A stretch of 64,000 bases of DNA from JAJFUI01 sp963754135 (GTDB lineage: Bacteria; Planctomycetota; Planctomycetia; Pirellulales; Thermoguttaceae). Below the pieces are notes generated by a model. The model worked only from the letters and a program-made list of their open reading frames with translations, did not search any database and was not told where the DNA came from. A program made the translations under genes and the position numbers. Where the stretch lies: assembly GCA_963754135.1 (NCBI GenBank), contig CAVWEY010000003.1:1798001-1862000 (forward strand). The letters are read 5' to 3'. Position 1 is the first letter of the stretch. Each line of letters begins with the position of its first letter. Of this stretch, positions 35,520 to 45,249 are shown piece after piece.

Positions 35520-36440
35520 TTATGAGAGTAGGGGTTGGGAAACAGGTAAAGGGTTGATTCCTGGGGTTCGGCTGTGCGGCTGCCGGAGTGAGGCCGTAGG
35601 CCGAACGGAGGCAGCCGCACAGCCGGCGGCAAACTCCGCCGGGGTCTGATACCCCAACGCACTATGGGGGCGCCGGTGATTGTACTCCAAACGATACCGT
35701 GTGCCATAGGCCCGCGCCTCGGAAAGGGCGTCCCACTCCTCACGGGCAAGCAGCTCGTCGCGGAAGCGGCTGTTGAACGACTCGGCGTAGCCGTTCTCCC
35801 ACGGGCTGCCTGGCTCGATGTAGAGCGTCTGGACGCCGGCATAGCCCAGCCAGGCCCGGATCGCCGCGGCGATGAACTCCGGCCCGTTGTCGCTGCGGAT
35901 GTGCTTGGGCACGCCGCGAACGACGAACAGGTCCGCCAATACGTCGATCACCTCCTCCGCCGTCATCCCACGCCCGACCTCCAGGGCCAGGTTCTCCCGG
36001 GTGTACTCGTCCACCAACGTAAGCCACTTCAGGGCGCGGCCGTCGCGGGTGCGGTCGAAGATGAAGTCCCACGCCCACACATGGTCTTTGTGCTCCGCCC
36101 GACGGTGGGCGCAGCCGTTGGCACTCTGGCCCAAGTGCCGCTTTTTTCGCTGTTTCTGCGGCACTTTCAGCCCCTCCCGACGCCACAGCCGATGGATGCG
36201 TTTGCGATTCACGCGCCAGCCCTCCCGCCGCAACAAAGCCCAGGATCCGCCGATAGCCGTAACGCGGATGCTCGCGGACCAGTTCCAGCATCCGCCCGAC
36301 CAGCCGCCGCTCGAACTCGCGCGGCAACGGTCGGTAACGCTGCGTTGCCCGTGGTTGTTGCAATGCCCTGCACGCCCGACGTTGGGAAACGCCCAGTTTC
36401 CGCTGGGCTTCGCCAACCGCCTCCCTGCGGCGTGCAGGAC
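35520..36440 (-). pseudogene. IS3 transposase OrfB, frameshifted
   Basis: The N-terminal helical part (GVSQRRACRALQQPRATQRY, HPRYGYRRI) is in one frame and the rve integrase core in another. The break is GGATCCTGGGC where the family needs RRIWALLRREGW (one C too many) near 36240. The DDE residues are visible in WAWDFIFDRT, IRSDNGPEF and ENGYAESFNSRFRDELL. Normally OrfA and OrfB are joined by programmed -1 slippage; this extra break is elsewhere and either inactivates the element or is a sequence error. Confidence 0.88.
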
Positions 36441-36443
36441 TGG

Positions 36444-36725
36444 TCAGTTTCCCCCGAGCACCTCACGGAGGATGGCCTTATCGAGCTCCGCCTCGGCCAG
36501 CAGCCGCTTGAGCCGTTGGTTCTCCTCCTCCAGCTTCTTCAGTCGCTTGGCCTCCTCGGCCTTCATGCCACCGTACTGGTTCCGCCAGCGGTGGAAGGTC
36601 TGCTCACTGGTCTCCAGAGCCTGGCAGACCTCGCCGATCGTCTTCCCGCCGGCCAGCATGGCGTCGGCGTCCCGAAGCTTGCGAATGATCTGCTCCGGGC
36701 TATGTCGCGTTCGTCGTCGTGACAT
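36444..36725 (-). CDS. IS3 transposase OrfA
   Basis: The 93-residue protein has the helix-turn-helix (HSPEQIIRKLRDADAMLAGG, GEVCQALETSEQTFHRWRNQ) and a leucine-zipper (AKRLKKLEEENQRLKRLLAE) of IS3 OrfA proteins, which bind the element ends. It ends just before OrfB. Confidence 0.93.
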   Translation of the reverse strand: MSRRRTRHSPEQIIRKLRDADAMLAGGKTIGEVCQALETSEQTFHRWRNQYGGMKAEEAKRLKKLEEENQRLKRLLAEAELDKAILREVLGGN

Positions 36726-36781
36726 CGAGAGTCCTCCTCGCCCCTCGCTGGGGCTTCTGGACTCTCATAATACCTGGATCA

Positions 36782-37006
36782 GTTTTCGGGGAGCAGGCCA
36801 GCGGGGCACAAGAAAGGCTTGTTCTTGCGGTGATTTTGTGAATGATGAAGGGCATCGGTGATTCACCTTGGCGGGGACGATAAGGAAGCCCATGAAATTC
36901 ATCATTTCCGAGACGGACGAAATCCTTGTTTCTCATTCCGGCTTGGCCCTGGCAGGGCCGTTGTTGTAGGGAACCCATATCCCGAGGCGAGCCAACGGCA
37001 TTCGCC
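36782..37006. other. Intergenic stretch after the IS3 element
   Basis: No gene or clear signal is seen in these 225 bases; they separate the IS from the shared 5' module of the membrane protein genes. Confidence 0.4.
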
Positions 37007-37120
37007 TGTCCACCTCGCACGAACTTCAAAATTACGCGGGCCCATCAGGATCTCGGCTATCAGCCAGCGATTTCGATGGCCGAAGGAGTACATCGGCTGG
37101 CGGCGGCAGGTTTGCGGTGA
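37007..37120 (+). pseudogene. 3' remnant of an NAD-dependent epimerase/dehydratase gene, copy 1
   Basis: The last codons read ...NFKITRAHQDLGYQPAISMA, then EGVHRLAAAGLR and stop. This matches the C-terminus of extended SDR epimerases (NFxIxRAxQDLGYxP). The rest of the gene is gone. A second remnant with the same end is at 39806. Confidence 0.6.
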
Positions 37121-37313
37121 GGCCCGGCTGGCGACTTGCAAACCCTCCTCGGTTCCATTACAATGGCACGAGTATAGTGAAGAGGTAAGACTCCTCGGTT
37201 CCATGGGACGAAAACGAAATACCCGCCGGCCGCCGGGCAGCCGCGATCTCACAAGTGGTAGCCGGCGGACCTCCACGAACAACGCCCGACAGTACGTCCC
37301 GCGGGGGCCTGCG
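37007..37313. repeat. Shared 5' module, copy 1
   Basis: This segment (epimerase end, spacer, start codon and about 30 codons) is repeated at 39806-40113 with small differences. It carries the start of the gene at 37203. Confidence 0.88.
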
Positions 37314-39384
37314 GAGGAGACCAAGTCTGTTTGGCCCCCGACTCTCTGGCGGGGGAACGCCGCCGTGTGCTGGCTGTCTGCGGTGGCCTCCTATTGGCAG
37401 TCGGGCTGGTGTTTGGCCAGACGGTTCGCCACGAATTCGTCAACCTCGATGACGGCCAATACGTGTCCGAAAACCCCCACGTGACGAGAGACATAAGCGC
37501 CGAGGGGGTCATTTGGGCTCTTACGCAGCGCCATCACTATAATTGGTGCCCGCTGACGTGGTGGTCCTACATGTTGGACTACCAACTCTGTGGCCTGAAG
37601 CCGTGGGGATACCATCTGACCAACGTCCTGTTGCACGCCGCCACGGCAATTCTGCTTTTCTTGGTCCTCCGGGGGATGACCGGCTGTCTTTGGCCTAGTG
37701 CGCTTGTCACGGCGTTGTTTGCGGTCCATCCGTTGCGGGTGGAGTCTGTGGCGTGGGTGGCGGAACGGAAAGATGTACTGAGCGGACTGTTCTTCATGTT
37801 GACCATCGGGGCGTATGTCAGCTACGCGCGCCACCGCTTCTCGCTCGCCCGCTACCTGACGGTGATGGTGTTTTTTGCCCTGGGTTTGATGGCCAAGCCC
37901 ATGCTCGTGACGCTACCGTTTGTGCTACTGTTGTTGGATTACTGGCCGCTGGGCCGGATGGACGTAAAGCCACGACCGACAGTCGCGTCGGTCGGCACAA
38001 CTGCCGGTCGGGGCTTTATGTGGCGATCTCTTGGCCTCGTCGTTGAGAAGACCCCGTTGTTGGCGTTGGCGGGCGCCGCGTGCGGTTTGACGCTTTGGGC
38101 GCAGCGCGAGCTCGTAGTGCCCACTGCAAACTTTCCCTATTACTGGCGGATCGGCAACGTCCTGGTTTCATACGTGGCCTACTTGCACAGTTCTTTTGCC
38201 CGACTGGCTTGGCGCTGTGGTATCCTTTGCTTATTTCGAAATCTTCAAACATGGAAGATTCTGGGTTGCTTTGGTCTGCTGACGGCCGCTACGGTTGGAG
38301 CTCTGGTGGGGTGGCGGAGGTATCCGTACGTTCTGGTTGGTTGGCTCTGGTACGTAGGGATGTTAGTGCCTGTGATCGGACTGGTGCAGCTATCAGATCA
38401 GGCGATGGCCGACCGCTTCACGTACTTGCCGCAGATCGGGCTATGCCTCGCGCTGGTCTGGGGAGTCGCACACGTTTCCCGGTCGTGGCCCTATCGTGGT
38501 TGGGTTTGCAGCATCGCTTCGGCGTTGGTGGTGGCGGGACTGATGGCATGTGCGTGGCGGCAGACGACGTATTGGCACGACAGCGAGGCCCTATGGAAGC
38601 GCACCTTGGCCTGCACCGCGCAGAACCATCTGGCCCACAACAACCTCGGCACCGTTTTGGCCGTGGGCGGCCGGCTGGACGAGGCCATGTCGCACTACCG
38701 GAAGGCATTGGAAATCTGGCCGGACTACGCCGAGGCCCACTATAACTTCGGCAACGCCTTGGCCACGGGCGGCCGGCTGGACGAGGCCATGGCGCACTTC
38801 CGGAAGGCTTTACAAATCCGGCCGGACTTCACCGAGGCCCACTATAACCTCGGCAGAGCCTTGGCCGTGGGCGGCCGGCTGGAAGGGGCCATGTCGCACT
38901 ACCGGAAGGCTTTGGAAATCCGGCCGGACTACGCCGAGGCCCACTATAACCTCGGCATTGCCTTGGCCGCGGGCGGCCGGCTGGACGAGGCCATCGCGCC
39001 ACTTCCGGAAGGCATTGGAAATCTCGCCGGACTTCACCGAAGCCATTAACGATCTGGCCTGGCAGTTGGCGACCTGCCCCGAGGCGTCGCTGCGCAACGG
39101 CGCGGAGGCGGTTGAGCTGGCCCGGCGGGCGGAGCAACTCACCGGCGGTAGGCAAACGATGGTGCTCGATACCTTGGCCGCCGCCTACGCCGCAGCGGGG
39201 CGGTTCCAAGAAGCCGTAGCCACGGCGCAGCAAAGCCCTGGAACTGGCCACGAAACAGAACCAGCCGGCCCTGGCGGATGCCTTGCGACTCAGCATCACT
39301 CTGTACGAAGCCGGGAAGCCTTTCCGTCAGAACGCCGTCGGGTTCCACGAATCCTCCACCGAACCCTTGACTCCTGGCAGTTGA
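37203..39384 (+). pseudogene. Multi-spanning membrane protein with C-terminal TPR repeats, frameshifted
   Basis: The N-terminus MGRKRNTRRPPGSRDLTSGS is shared with the gene at 40001; a shift near 37310-37330 leads into the main frame (LAGERRRVLAVCGGLLLAV). The core has 10 or more membrane segments with FVNLDDGQYVSENPHV, HPLRVESVAWVAERKD and LALGLMAKPMLVTLPFVLLL-like motifs of the DUF1736/TMTC type, thought to be glycosyltransferases. Five TPR units with a 102-base period follow. Near 38998 a surplus C (GCGCCAC for GCGCAC) and near 39228 another surplus base break the frame. The shared C-terminal part ends at TLYEAGKPF and the stop at 39384. Confidence 0.8.
38938..39290. repeat. Shared 3' TPR module, copy 1
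   Basis: From the last TPR unit to the C-terminus the DNA is nearly identical to about 42172-42520. Outside this module and the 5' module the two genes are unrelated in sequence. Confidence 0.88.
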
Positions 39385-39805
39385 TCGTGCATCCGGCTTT
39401 CCAAATGGCGCCATGGCCTTTAGAAAAGGCCGATCGCAAAATGCCACAGCACCATTCACGATAACCTCCCGCCGTGTGAAACCAGCTACCCTGCTGCCCG
39501 TTCCCGGCCCGGCTCCACCGTCAGCCCCGGCACCGTCCATCTCCGCACGCGTGAGGATGATCTGCGAACCCTCAACTATGGCGCCAACTACACCGCCAAC
39601 TACGGCACCGCCCACGCCGCTAGCGGCCACGGCGGGCCCGCCGGCTGTTGGACAAGCCGTTAGAATACGCCTTCAAAAGATCGTCCGGTACGTCCAACGC
39701 GCCCGTAACGAGATCGGGCTGGCCGGACACTGGAGACGCGCGAACGCAGGGCTATTTTTGTGGAAACCTGCTATCCCGCGACTCGCACTGCCAGGACGCC
39801 CCGCC
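39385..39805. other. Gene-less stretch between the two membrane protein genes
   Basis: I see no convincing gene. Near 39570-39640 there is a repeat-rich stretch of AACTACGGCACC-like units. A minus-strand frame at 39139-39630 would be glycine/valine-rich and overlaps the TPR gene, so it is not accepted. Confidence 0.4.
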
Positions 39806-39918
39806 TGTCCACCTCGCACAACTTCAACATCGCGCGGGCCTGCCAAGACCTCGGCTACCAACCAGCGATTCCGATGGCCAAAGGCATGCGCCGGCTGGCG
39901 GCGGCAGGCTGGCAGTGA
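39806..39918 (+). pseudogene. 3' remnant of an epimerase gene, copy 2
   Basis: The end reads TSHNFNIARACQDLGYQPAI, then PMAKGMRRLAAAGWQ and stop, parallel to 37007-37120. It is better preserved (NFNIARACQDLGYQP). Confidence 0.65.
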
Positions 39919-40113
39919 GGCCCCGCCGACGACTTGCTAACCCTCCTCGACCCTATTACAATAGCAGGAAGATAGTGAAAAAGTAAGGCTCCTCGGTTCC
40001 ATGGGACGAAGACGGAATAGCCACCGGCCGCCAGGCAGCCGCGATCTCACAAGTGGTAGCCGGCGGACCTCCACGAACAACGCCCGACAGCACGTCCCGC
40101 GGGGGCCCGCGGG
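39806..40113. repeat. Shared 5' module, copy 2
   Basis: Second copy of 37007-37313, carrying the epimerase end, the spacer and the first codons of the gene at 40001. The ATG positions correspond (37203 and 40001). Confidence 0.88.
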
Positions 40114-42592
40114 GGGCGATGGCAGGGCAAGTGGCCGTCGATGGCGTGAAATGCTGCCGCGGCTCGCCTGCGGCTATCCGGGCGCCGTAGTGATGCTGGC
40201 GGCGCACTTTCTGATCGCGGCCGCCTCGGTGCGGGAGAAATCCAACACGTACGACGAGAACAAACACGTAGCGGCCGGCTTCAGCTACTGGACTCGCAAC
40301 GATTATCGCTTGCAGCCGGAGAACGGCGTATTGCCCCAACGATGGTTCGCCCTGCCGCTGTTGACACTGGATCTGAAGTTTCCCGAAGATCAAGCCGCGT
40401 GGACCGCTTCCGACGTTTGGACAATCGGCGATCGTTTTTTCTTCGAGTCTAGAAACAACGTGGAAGAATTGCTTTGGCGGGCGCGGTGCATGAACGTGGT
40501 TATTTCGGTAGGGTTGGGGTTTCTCGTCTACGCCTGGTCACGGCGGTTGTTCGGGCCCGGTGGCGGAATGATCTCCCTGCTGGCCTACGCCACCAGTCCC
40601 ACGATCCTCGCCAACGGAAGCTTGGCCACTTCGGACTTGGCTGCGGCGGCGTTCTTCACCCTTTCGGTCGGCTGCCTGTGGAAGATGTTCCACAAACTCT
40701 CGCCGGCCACCCTCGTCTGCTGTTGGCTGGCGTTGGCCGGGCTGTTCCTTTCCAAGATGTCGGCCTTGCTCATCGTGCCGATGGGCCTGGCGCTGCTGGC
40801 CGTCCGGCTCGTAGGGCGTTGTCCCCTGACGGTCAGTTGGACTAGCGGCGTTGTGGTTGATCGCCGATTCCTTCGAGCTGGCATCTTGTTGGGCGTCATG
40901 CTGCTTCAGGCGGTCTTTGTGGTCGTCACGATTTGGGCCTTCTACGGATTTCGGTATTCGGCATTTCAGGAGCCTCTTGTCGGGAATGAACATTTCTTTT
41001 ACGGTGGGTGGAGCGAGATCTTGGCGGGCACAGGCGCGCCAGGCCGGGTTGCCGAGTTCGTTCGGAACAACCGCCTTCTGCCGGAAGCCTACGTCTATGG
41101 CACGGCTTGTACCTATTCGCTCGCCCAAGTGTGGCCTGCGTTCCTCAATGGCCAGTATAGCCGAACGGGCTGGTGGTACTTCTTCCCGTATACCGTTCTT
41201 GTTAAAACGCCGCTGTCCTTGTTCCTGCTTTTGATACTTGCCGGGACAGGCGCGATCGCGGGTTGGCGGCAGGTCCCGCCCGGTCATTGGCGCGCGCTGG
41301 GGCAGTCTGTGTGGCGGGCGTTTTATGCCACCGCCCCCTTATGGATTCTCTTGATCGTCTATTGGGCCACGGCCCTCAACACCAAACTGAATATCGGGCA
41401 CCGGCACATCCTGCCCACGTATCCTGCGATGTTGATCCTCGCCGGGGCTGCCAGTCGCTGGTTCCGTGAACACGGCCACCTGCGATGGATCATGTCGGCG
41501 GCCGTACTGCTATGTGTGTTCCTCCTGGCAGGCGAATGCTTGGCCACCTATCCTCATTACCTGGCCTATTTCAACTGGATCACCGGCGGCCCCGGCAACG
41601 GTTACAAGCACCTTGTCGACAGCTCACTCGACTGGGGTCAAGATTTACCCGGTTTGAAACAATGGCTGAAGGAGCACGATCTGGATAGTGCCGGCAAGAC
41701 GCCCGTTTATTTAGCCTATTTCGGGAGAGCTGAGCCTGCCTATTACCATATCCGCGCCACAGAGCTTTGCGGCCCGAGGCCACGCCCACTGGTTCCGTTG
41801 ACTGCAGGCGTGTACTGCATCAGCGCTACCGAGCTGCAACAGGTGTATTCGCTGACTTCGGGGCGATGGTGCCAGGACTATGAAAAAACCTACCAGAAAA
41901 CGCTTTGGGCCATTCACCGACTGGAGACCGCCGGCTCGGCCGCCAGGTCGGAGATTATCCGATCGAAAGGTGAGCCTTTCTGGAATCAAGTGTTTTCGAT
42001 TTTCAACGCTCTCCGATTGGGCCGATTGTGTGCGTTTCTGCGGCAGGGTAAACCAGACGACAACATCGGATATTCCATCCTCATCTATCGGCTGACGCGT
42101 CAGGACATTCAAGAGGCCCTCTTCGGGCCGCCAGCGGAACTTTTCCCAACGGAAATCCAGCCGGACTTCGCCGAGGCCCACAACACCCTCGGCATCGCCT
42201 TGGCCGCGGGCGGCCGGCTGGACGAGGCCATCGCGCACTTCCGGAAGGCATTGGAAATCTCGCCGGACTTCACCGAAGCCATTAACGATCTGGCCTGGCA
42301 GTTGGCGACCTGCCCCGAGGCGTCGCTGCGCAACGGCGCGGAGGCGGTTGAGCTGGCCCGGCGGGCGGAGCAACTCACCGGCGGCAGGCAAGCGGAGGTG
42401 CTCGATACCTTGGCCGCCGCCTACGCCGCAGCGGGGCGGTTCCAAGAAGCCGTAGCCACGGCGCGCAAAGCCCTGGAACTGGCCACGAAACAGAACCAGC
42501 AGGCCCTGGCGGATGAATTGAAGAACCGCATCGCCTTGTACGAAGCCGGTAGGCCCTTTTTTCAGACTGGTGGGCGTCCCTCCCACGATTGA
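40001..42592 (+). CDS. GT39-like membrane glycosyltransferase with a C-terminal TPR
   Basis: The 863-residue protein starts MGRRRNSHRPPGSRDLTSGS, like the gene at 37203. The core is a dolichyl-phosphate-mannose-type transferase (GT39/PMT_2): the first loop carries NTYDENKHVAAGFSYW with the acidic catalytic-type pair (DE), followed by about 10 membrane segments and TKLNIGHRHILPTYP and LAYFNWITGGPGNGYKHL. From about residue 715 it joins the same TPR module as the upstream gene (AEAHNTLGIALAAGGRLDEA). It is intact. It probably glycosylates exported proteins or lipids at the membrane. Confidence 0.88.
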   Translation: MGRRRNSHRPPGSRDLTSGSRRTSTNNARQHVPRGPAGGDGRASGRRWREMLPRLACGYPGAVVMLAAHFLIAAASVREKSNTYDENKHVAAGFSYWTRNDYRLQPENGVLPQRWFALPLLTLDLKFPEDQAAWTASDVWTIGDRFFFESRNNVEELLWRARCMNVVISVGLGFLVYAWSRRLFGPGGGMISLLAYATSPTILANGSLATSDLAAAAFFTLSVGCLWKMFHKLSPATLVCCWLALAGLFLSKMSALLIVPMGLALLAVRLVGRCPLTVSWTSGVVVDRRFLRAGILLGVMLLQAVFVVVTIWAFYGFRYSAFQEPLVGNEHFFYGGWSEILAGTGAPGRVAEFVRNNRLLPEAYVYGTACTYSLAQVWPAFLNGQYSRTGWWYFFPYTVLVKTPLSLFLLLILAGTGAIAGWRQVPPGHWRALGQSVWRAFYATAPLWILLIVYWATALNTKLNIGHRHILPTYPAMLILAGAASRWFREHGHLRWIMSAAVLLCVFLLAGECLATYPHYLAYFNWITGGPGNGYKHLVDSSLDWGQDLPGLKQWLKEHDLDSAGKTPVYLAYFGRAEPAYYHIRATELCGPRPRPLVPLTAGVYCISATELQQVYSLTSGRWCQDYEKTYQKTLWAIHRLETAGSAARSEIIRSKGEPFWNQVFSIFNALRLGRLCAFLRQGKPDDNIGYSILIYRLTRQDIQEALFGPPAELFPTEIQPDFAEAHNTLGIALAAGGRLDEAIAHFRKALEISPDFTEAINDLAWQLATCPEASLRNGAEAVELARRAEQLTGGRQAEVLDTLAAAYAAAGRFQEAVATARKALELATKQNQQALADELKNRIALYEAGRPFFQTGGRPSHD
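42172..42520. repeat. Shared 3' TPR module, copy 2
   Basis: Near-identical to 38938-39290. This copy keeps the frame (GCGCACTTCC and GCGCGCAAAGCC), which shows which bases are surplus in copy 1. Confidence 0.88.
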
Positions 42593-42809
42593 GACCTGCC
42601 AACGCCAACCGGTTGCTACCTGAGCCCCTGCCACGGCAGGTCTGTCAGCGTTCGCTCATACCGACTGTGTATTCGTATCGACCGCTGACAGCTGGGGGCA
42701 CGGACTGTAGGGGAGCATACTGGTGACCAGTACTTCGATCCCGTCGGCAGCGAGGCGAACCTCATCGAGTATCAGAGAGCGGTGATCCGGCAGAGGGGGA
42801 CGTAAGAGT

Positions 42810-43298
42810 ATGGTAGCCTCCGTGCCCAATGTGGGCATGGCCATCATGTGGTTTCTGTCCGTCCATGATTCTATCCGCCCTCGTGTGCAATCAATGCTAT
42901 CCCCAACCCCTGAACCCCTTCACCAAAAGTGCGGGAGAACCGTTTTGAAAGCGCCAGTGACAGCCGTCGCCGACTTCCGGCCGGAACTGAGTGAGCTGAA
43001 GGAGGGGATCGGCTGGGAAGAGTTTGTCAGCAGTTACGGCTATACGCCGGACAACCAGTTGTTTCAGGAGCGGGAGTCGCTGCGCCAGCGGATTCTCGCC
43101 CTGCCGGGGTTAAGTAACATTGCCCAGTTTTTCGTAAGGGATTTGCGCATCCCAACCGGTCAACTCCTTCTTTCTACCGGTCGCGTGTTGGAATCGTTGG
43201 CGGCGGCGACGCGCCAATTTGCTTTCGACGCCGGTAAACTGTCATCTTCCATTTCTGCAGCGTATCGAGCGTTGAAACCGGCTCCCATTCCCCCATAG
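42810..43298 (+). CDS. Uncertain small ORF of unknown function
   Basis: A 162-codon frame has a possibly real middle part (FRPELSELKEGIGWEEFVSS, YGYTPDNQLFQERESLRQR), which is charged and helical. The last 40 codons overlap the end of the minus-strand gene at 43174, so it cannot all be genuine. I do not recognise it. The rest of 42593-43173 shows nothing else. Confidence 0.25.
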   Translation: MVASVPNVGMAIMWFLSVHDSIRPRVQSMLSPTPEPLHQKCGRTVLKAPVTAVADFRPELSELKEGIGWEEFVSSYGYTPDNQLFQERESLRQRILALPGLSNIAQFFVRDLRIPTGQLLLSTGRVLESLAAATRQFAFDAGKLSSSISAAYRALKPAPIPP

Positions 43299-44842
43299 GA
43301 TTGTCGACACTAGACCGGTGAACATAGAGCGCGTCAATGAGCCACGGCCAGTCCACCAGCCAGTCCACCCGCTCTTGTTGTAGGTATTTCGAAACGCCGA
43401 TTCGCCTTCAGAGCGTCGAGGGCGTACGGGTTCACGACCCCATCCAGATTGAGAACACGTCGGTCGCGCAAATCGTACTCTACTGCACCAGACTGGAACA
43501 CCCCGATTGTCGCTCCGTCGGGCACAATGTTCCCGAGCCTTCTTGTGTTCGACTCAACAGCCTCCCGAGAGCCCAACCTTCCTTCGAGAAATAGTTGCGG
43601 GAGGGAATTCGACGGCAGGACGAGAAGTAATAATACGAGCGTGATATACATGCTTCTCAACGCCTTGGAGTTAATGGCCAACCGGTTCAAGGCGGCCTGC
43701 GCCGCCAGGCACGCCCAAATTAAGATCACCGCCTCCGTCGAGTAATAGTACCTCGGAAAAAACCATGGCCCAAAAATCCAGAAGGAATAGGCCCCAATCT
43801 GGAACGGAGGGAAGATGACCAAGAACGGATGTTCCCTGGCGCAGCGGAACAGCGGTTTCCACAGAACGGCTGCTGAAACCAGGGTCAGCACAAGGATTCC
43901 GGAAAGCGAAAACAGTGTGCTTAAGGGTTCGAAGCAAGAGAGGATTGTCTGGATGGAGGAAAACAACAACGACGCGTAATACTTTGTTGGGATGCACCCT
44001 TCGGAAAGGTACTCGGCGGGTTGACCTGGAGCGTGGTAAATCGCCAGACTTATCGTTCTAACGGCGTCACCGCTCGACGGCACCAGGCTGCCGAACTTAC
44101 CGTAGCTATAAATGAACCATGGCGCGGTGAGCAATGCCGCGATCGCTGTTGCACAAAGGACTCCCGTTATGCGTCTGAAGACGTGCGACCGCCGGGGCGC
44201 GACCACTGCATCAAAAGCGATTGCAACAGCCCAGAACCCCATGTCCAGCCTGGTTAACACGCTCAGCCCGAGTAGAATCCCCAAAATCAAGTACGCGCCG
44301 AGAGTGGGGCTTAAAACGTGCTTGATTTTTGCCACGTAATAGTATGCTGACGCCGCCAAAAGGAACGTGGCCAGACCTGTCTCCAAACCGTTCACGCCGT
44401 TCCAAATGACGTAGGGGCTCAGGCTCCAAATGATAAGGGCCAGGTTTGCACCAATTGAAGCCTTCAAGCGTCGCAACAGCCCGAACAGAAGCAGTCCCGT
44501 TGCTGCGTTGATTAGCGATTGCAGCACAAGTATGGTTGCAATGGCAACTCCGTCAGCTCGACCAAAAAGCCGGTAGAATACAGCAGATGTAAAGACGTAC
44601 AGTGGCTGAAATCCGTTGGTCATAATGCCGCTGTAAGTGATCCCCTGCCCTTGCCCAATGTTCCGTGCAATTGACAGCGCATAATAGGAGTCGTCGGTGA
44701 GCGTGTCGAAATGGCGGCTATCAAGTACGAGCGCCAACCGAACGGCTATACCAAGAACAAAGACGGTGAACACAAAAGGTGAAGGCCCGGAGCTTATGCG
44801 GCCCTCGTCGTCCGAGGCCAAACAGTCCTTGTCGGGAAGCAT
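43174..44842 (-). pseudogene. PMT_2/ArnT-like membrane glycosyltransferase, one frameshift
   Basis: The protein has about 11 membrane segments, an N-terminal loop with DSRHFDTLTDDSYYALSIAR (DD acid pair of GT-C enzymes), and a C-terminal soluble domain. A run of AAA near 43396 where AA is needed breaks the frame; the C-terminus then reads YLQQERVDWLVDWPWLIDAL in another frame to 43174. The start at 44842 overlaps the stop of a small upstream frame (TAATG) with a GGAG site before it. GC content is visibly lower than in the neighbours, so recent transfer is possible. Confidence 0.8.
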
Positions 44843-45042
44843 TATAGAAAGCACTCCTTGTCCGTGAGCTGTAGCCCTACGAAATCTGGGCTCGTTTTTT
44901 CGCTTAAGTAGTCGGTGGAGTCGAGAGGTGGCGCGGTAGGGTAGGCTTCGACATACTGCAACCGTTCACAAGTCTCACAAACATTCTGAGAGGTTTTGTC
45001 CCCGACGGTACAAACTACAAACACTATTGTCGCTAAACGCAT
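44842..45042 (-). CDS. Small ORF coupled to the glycosyltransferase gene
   Basis: A 66-codon frame starts MRLATIVFVVCTVGDKTSQN, with a short hydrophobic start, and ends with LTDKECFL; its stop overlaps the next start (TAATG). The coupling is the main evidence. I do not recognise a family. It could be a truncated exported protein. Confidence 0.35.
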   Translation of the reverse strand: MRLATIVFVVCTVGDKTSQNVCETCERLQYVEAYPTAPPLDSTDYLSEKTSPDFVGLQLTDKECFL

Positions 45043-45249
45043 TTTCGTTGTCAATCATTCTGATTCCTTGCTGGGACACACCCGCCTCCGATTGTCGGGC
45101 CGCGTTCCGTGGTGCGCGGGCCGAATGGGTCGGAGATCTTGCCGGCAGGTTCCGGGTGATGTGCGTTCGCTAGTCCTTAGCCAAGCGAACCCGGAGGGTT
45201 GCTTGGGTCGGTGCATGAAAAAACTCGAAAGCCTTCGGCGTCTTGTGGG

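Larger units (their letters stand above)
35509..36781 (-). mobile_element. IS3-family insertion sequence
   Basis: TGTACCAGGCGTTATGAGAG(T) at 35509 and the inverse of TGATCCAGGTATTATGAGAG(T) at 36761-36781 are imperfect terminal inverted repeats, 17 of 21 bases alike. OrfA and OrfB are in the normal order between them on the minus strand. No clear 3-base target duplication is seen. Confidence 0.85.

Noticed and set aside
39139..39630. 163-codon minus-strand gene with a glycine/valine-rich start
   Set aside because: More than half overlaps the TPR module, which is coding on the plus strand in both copies.
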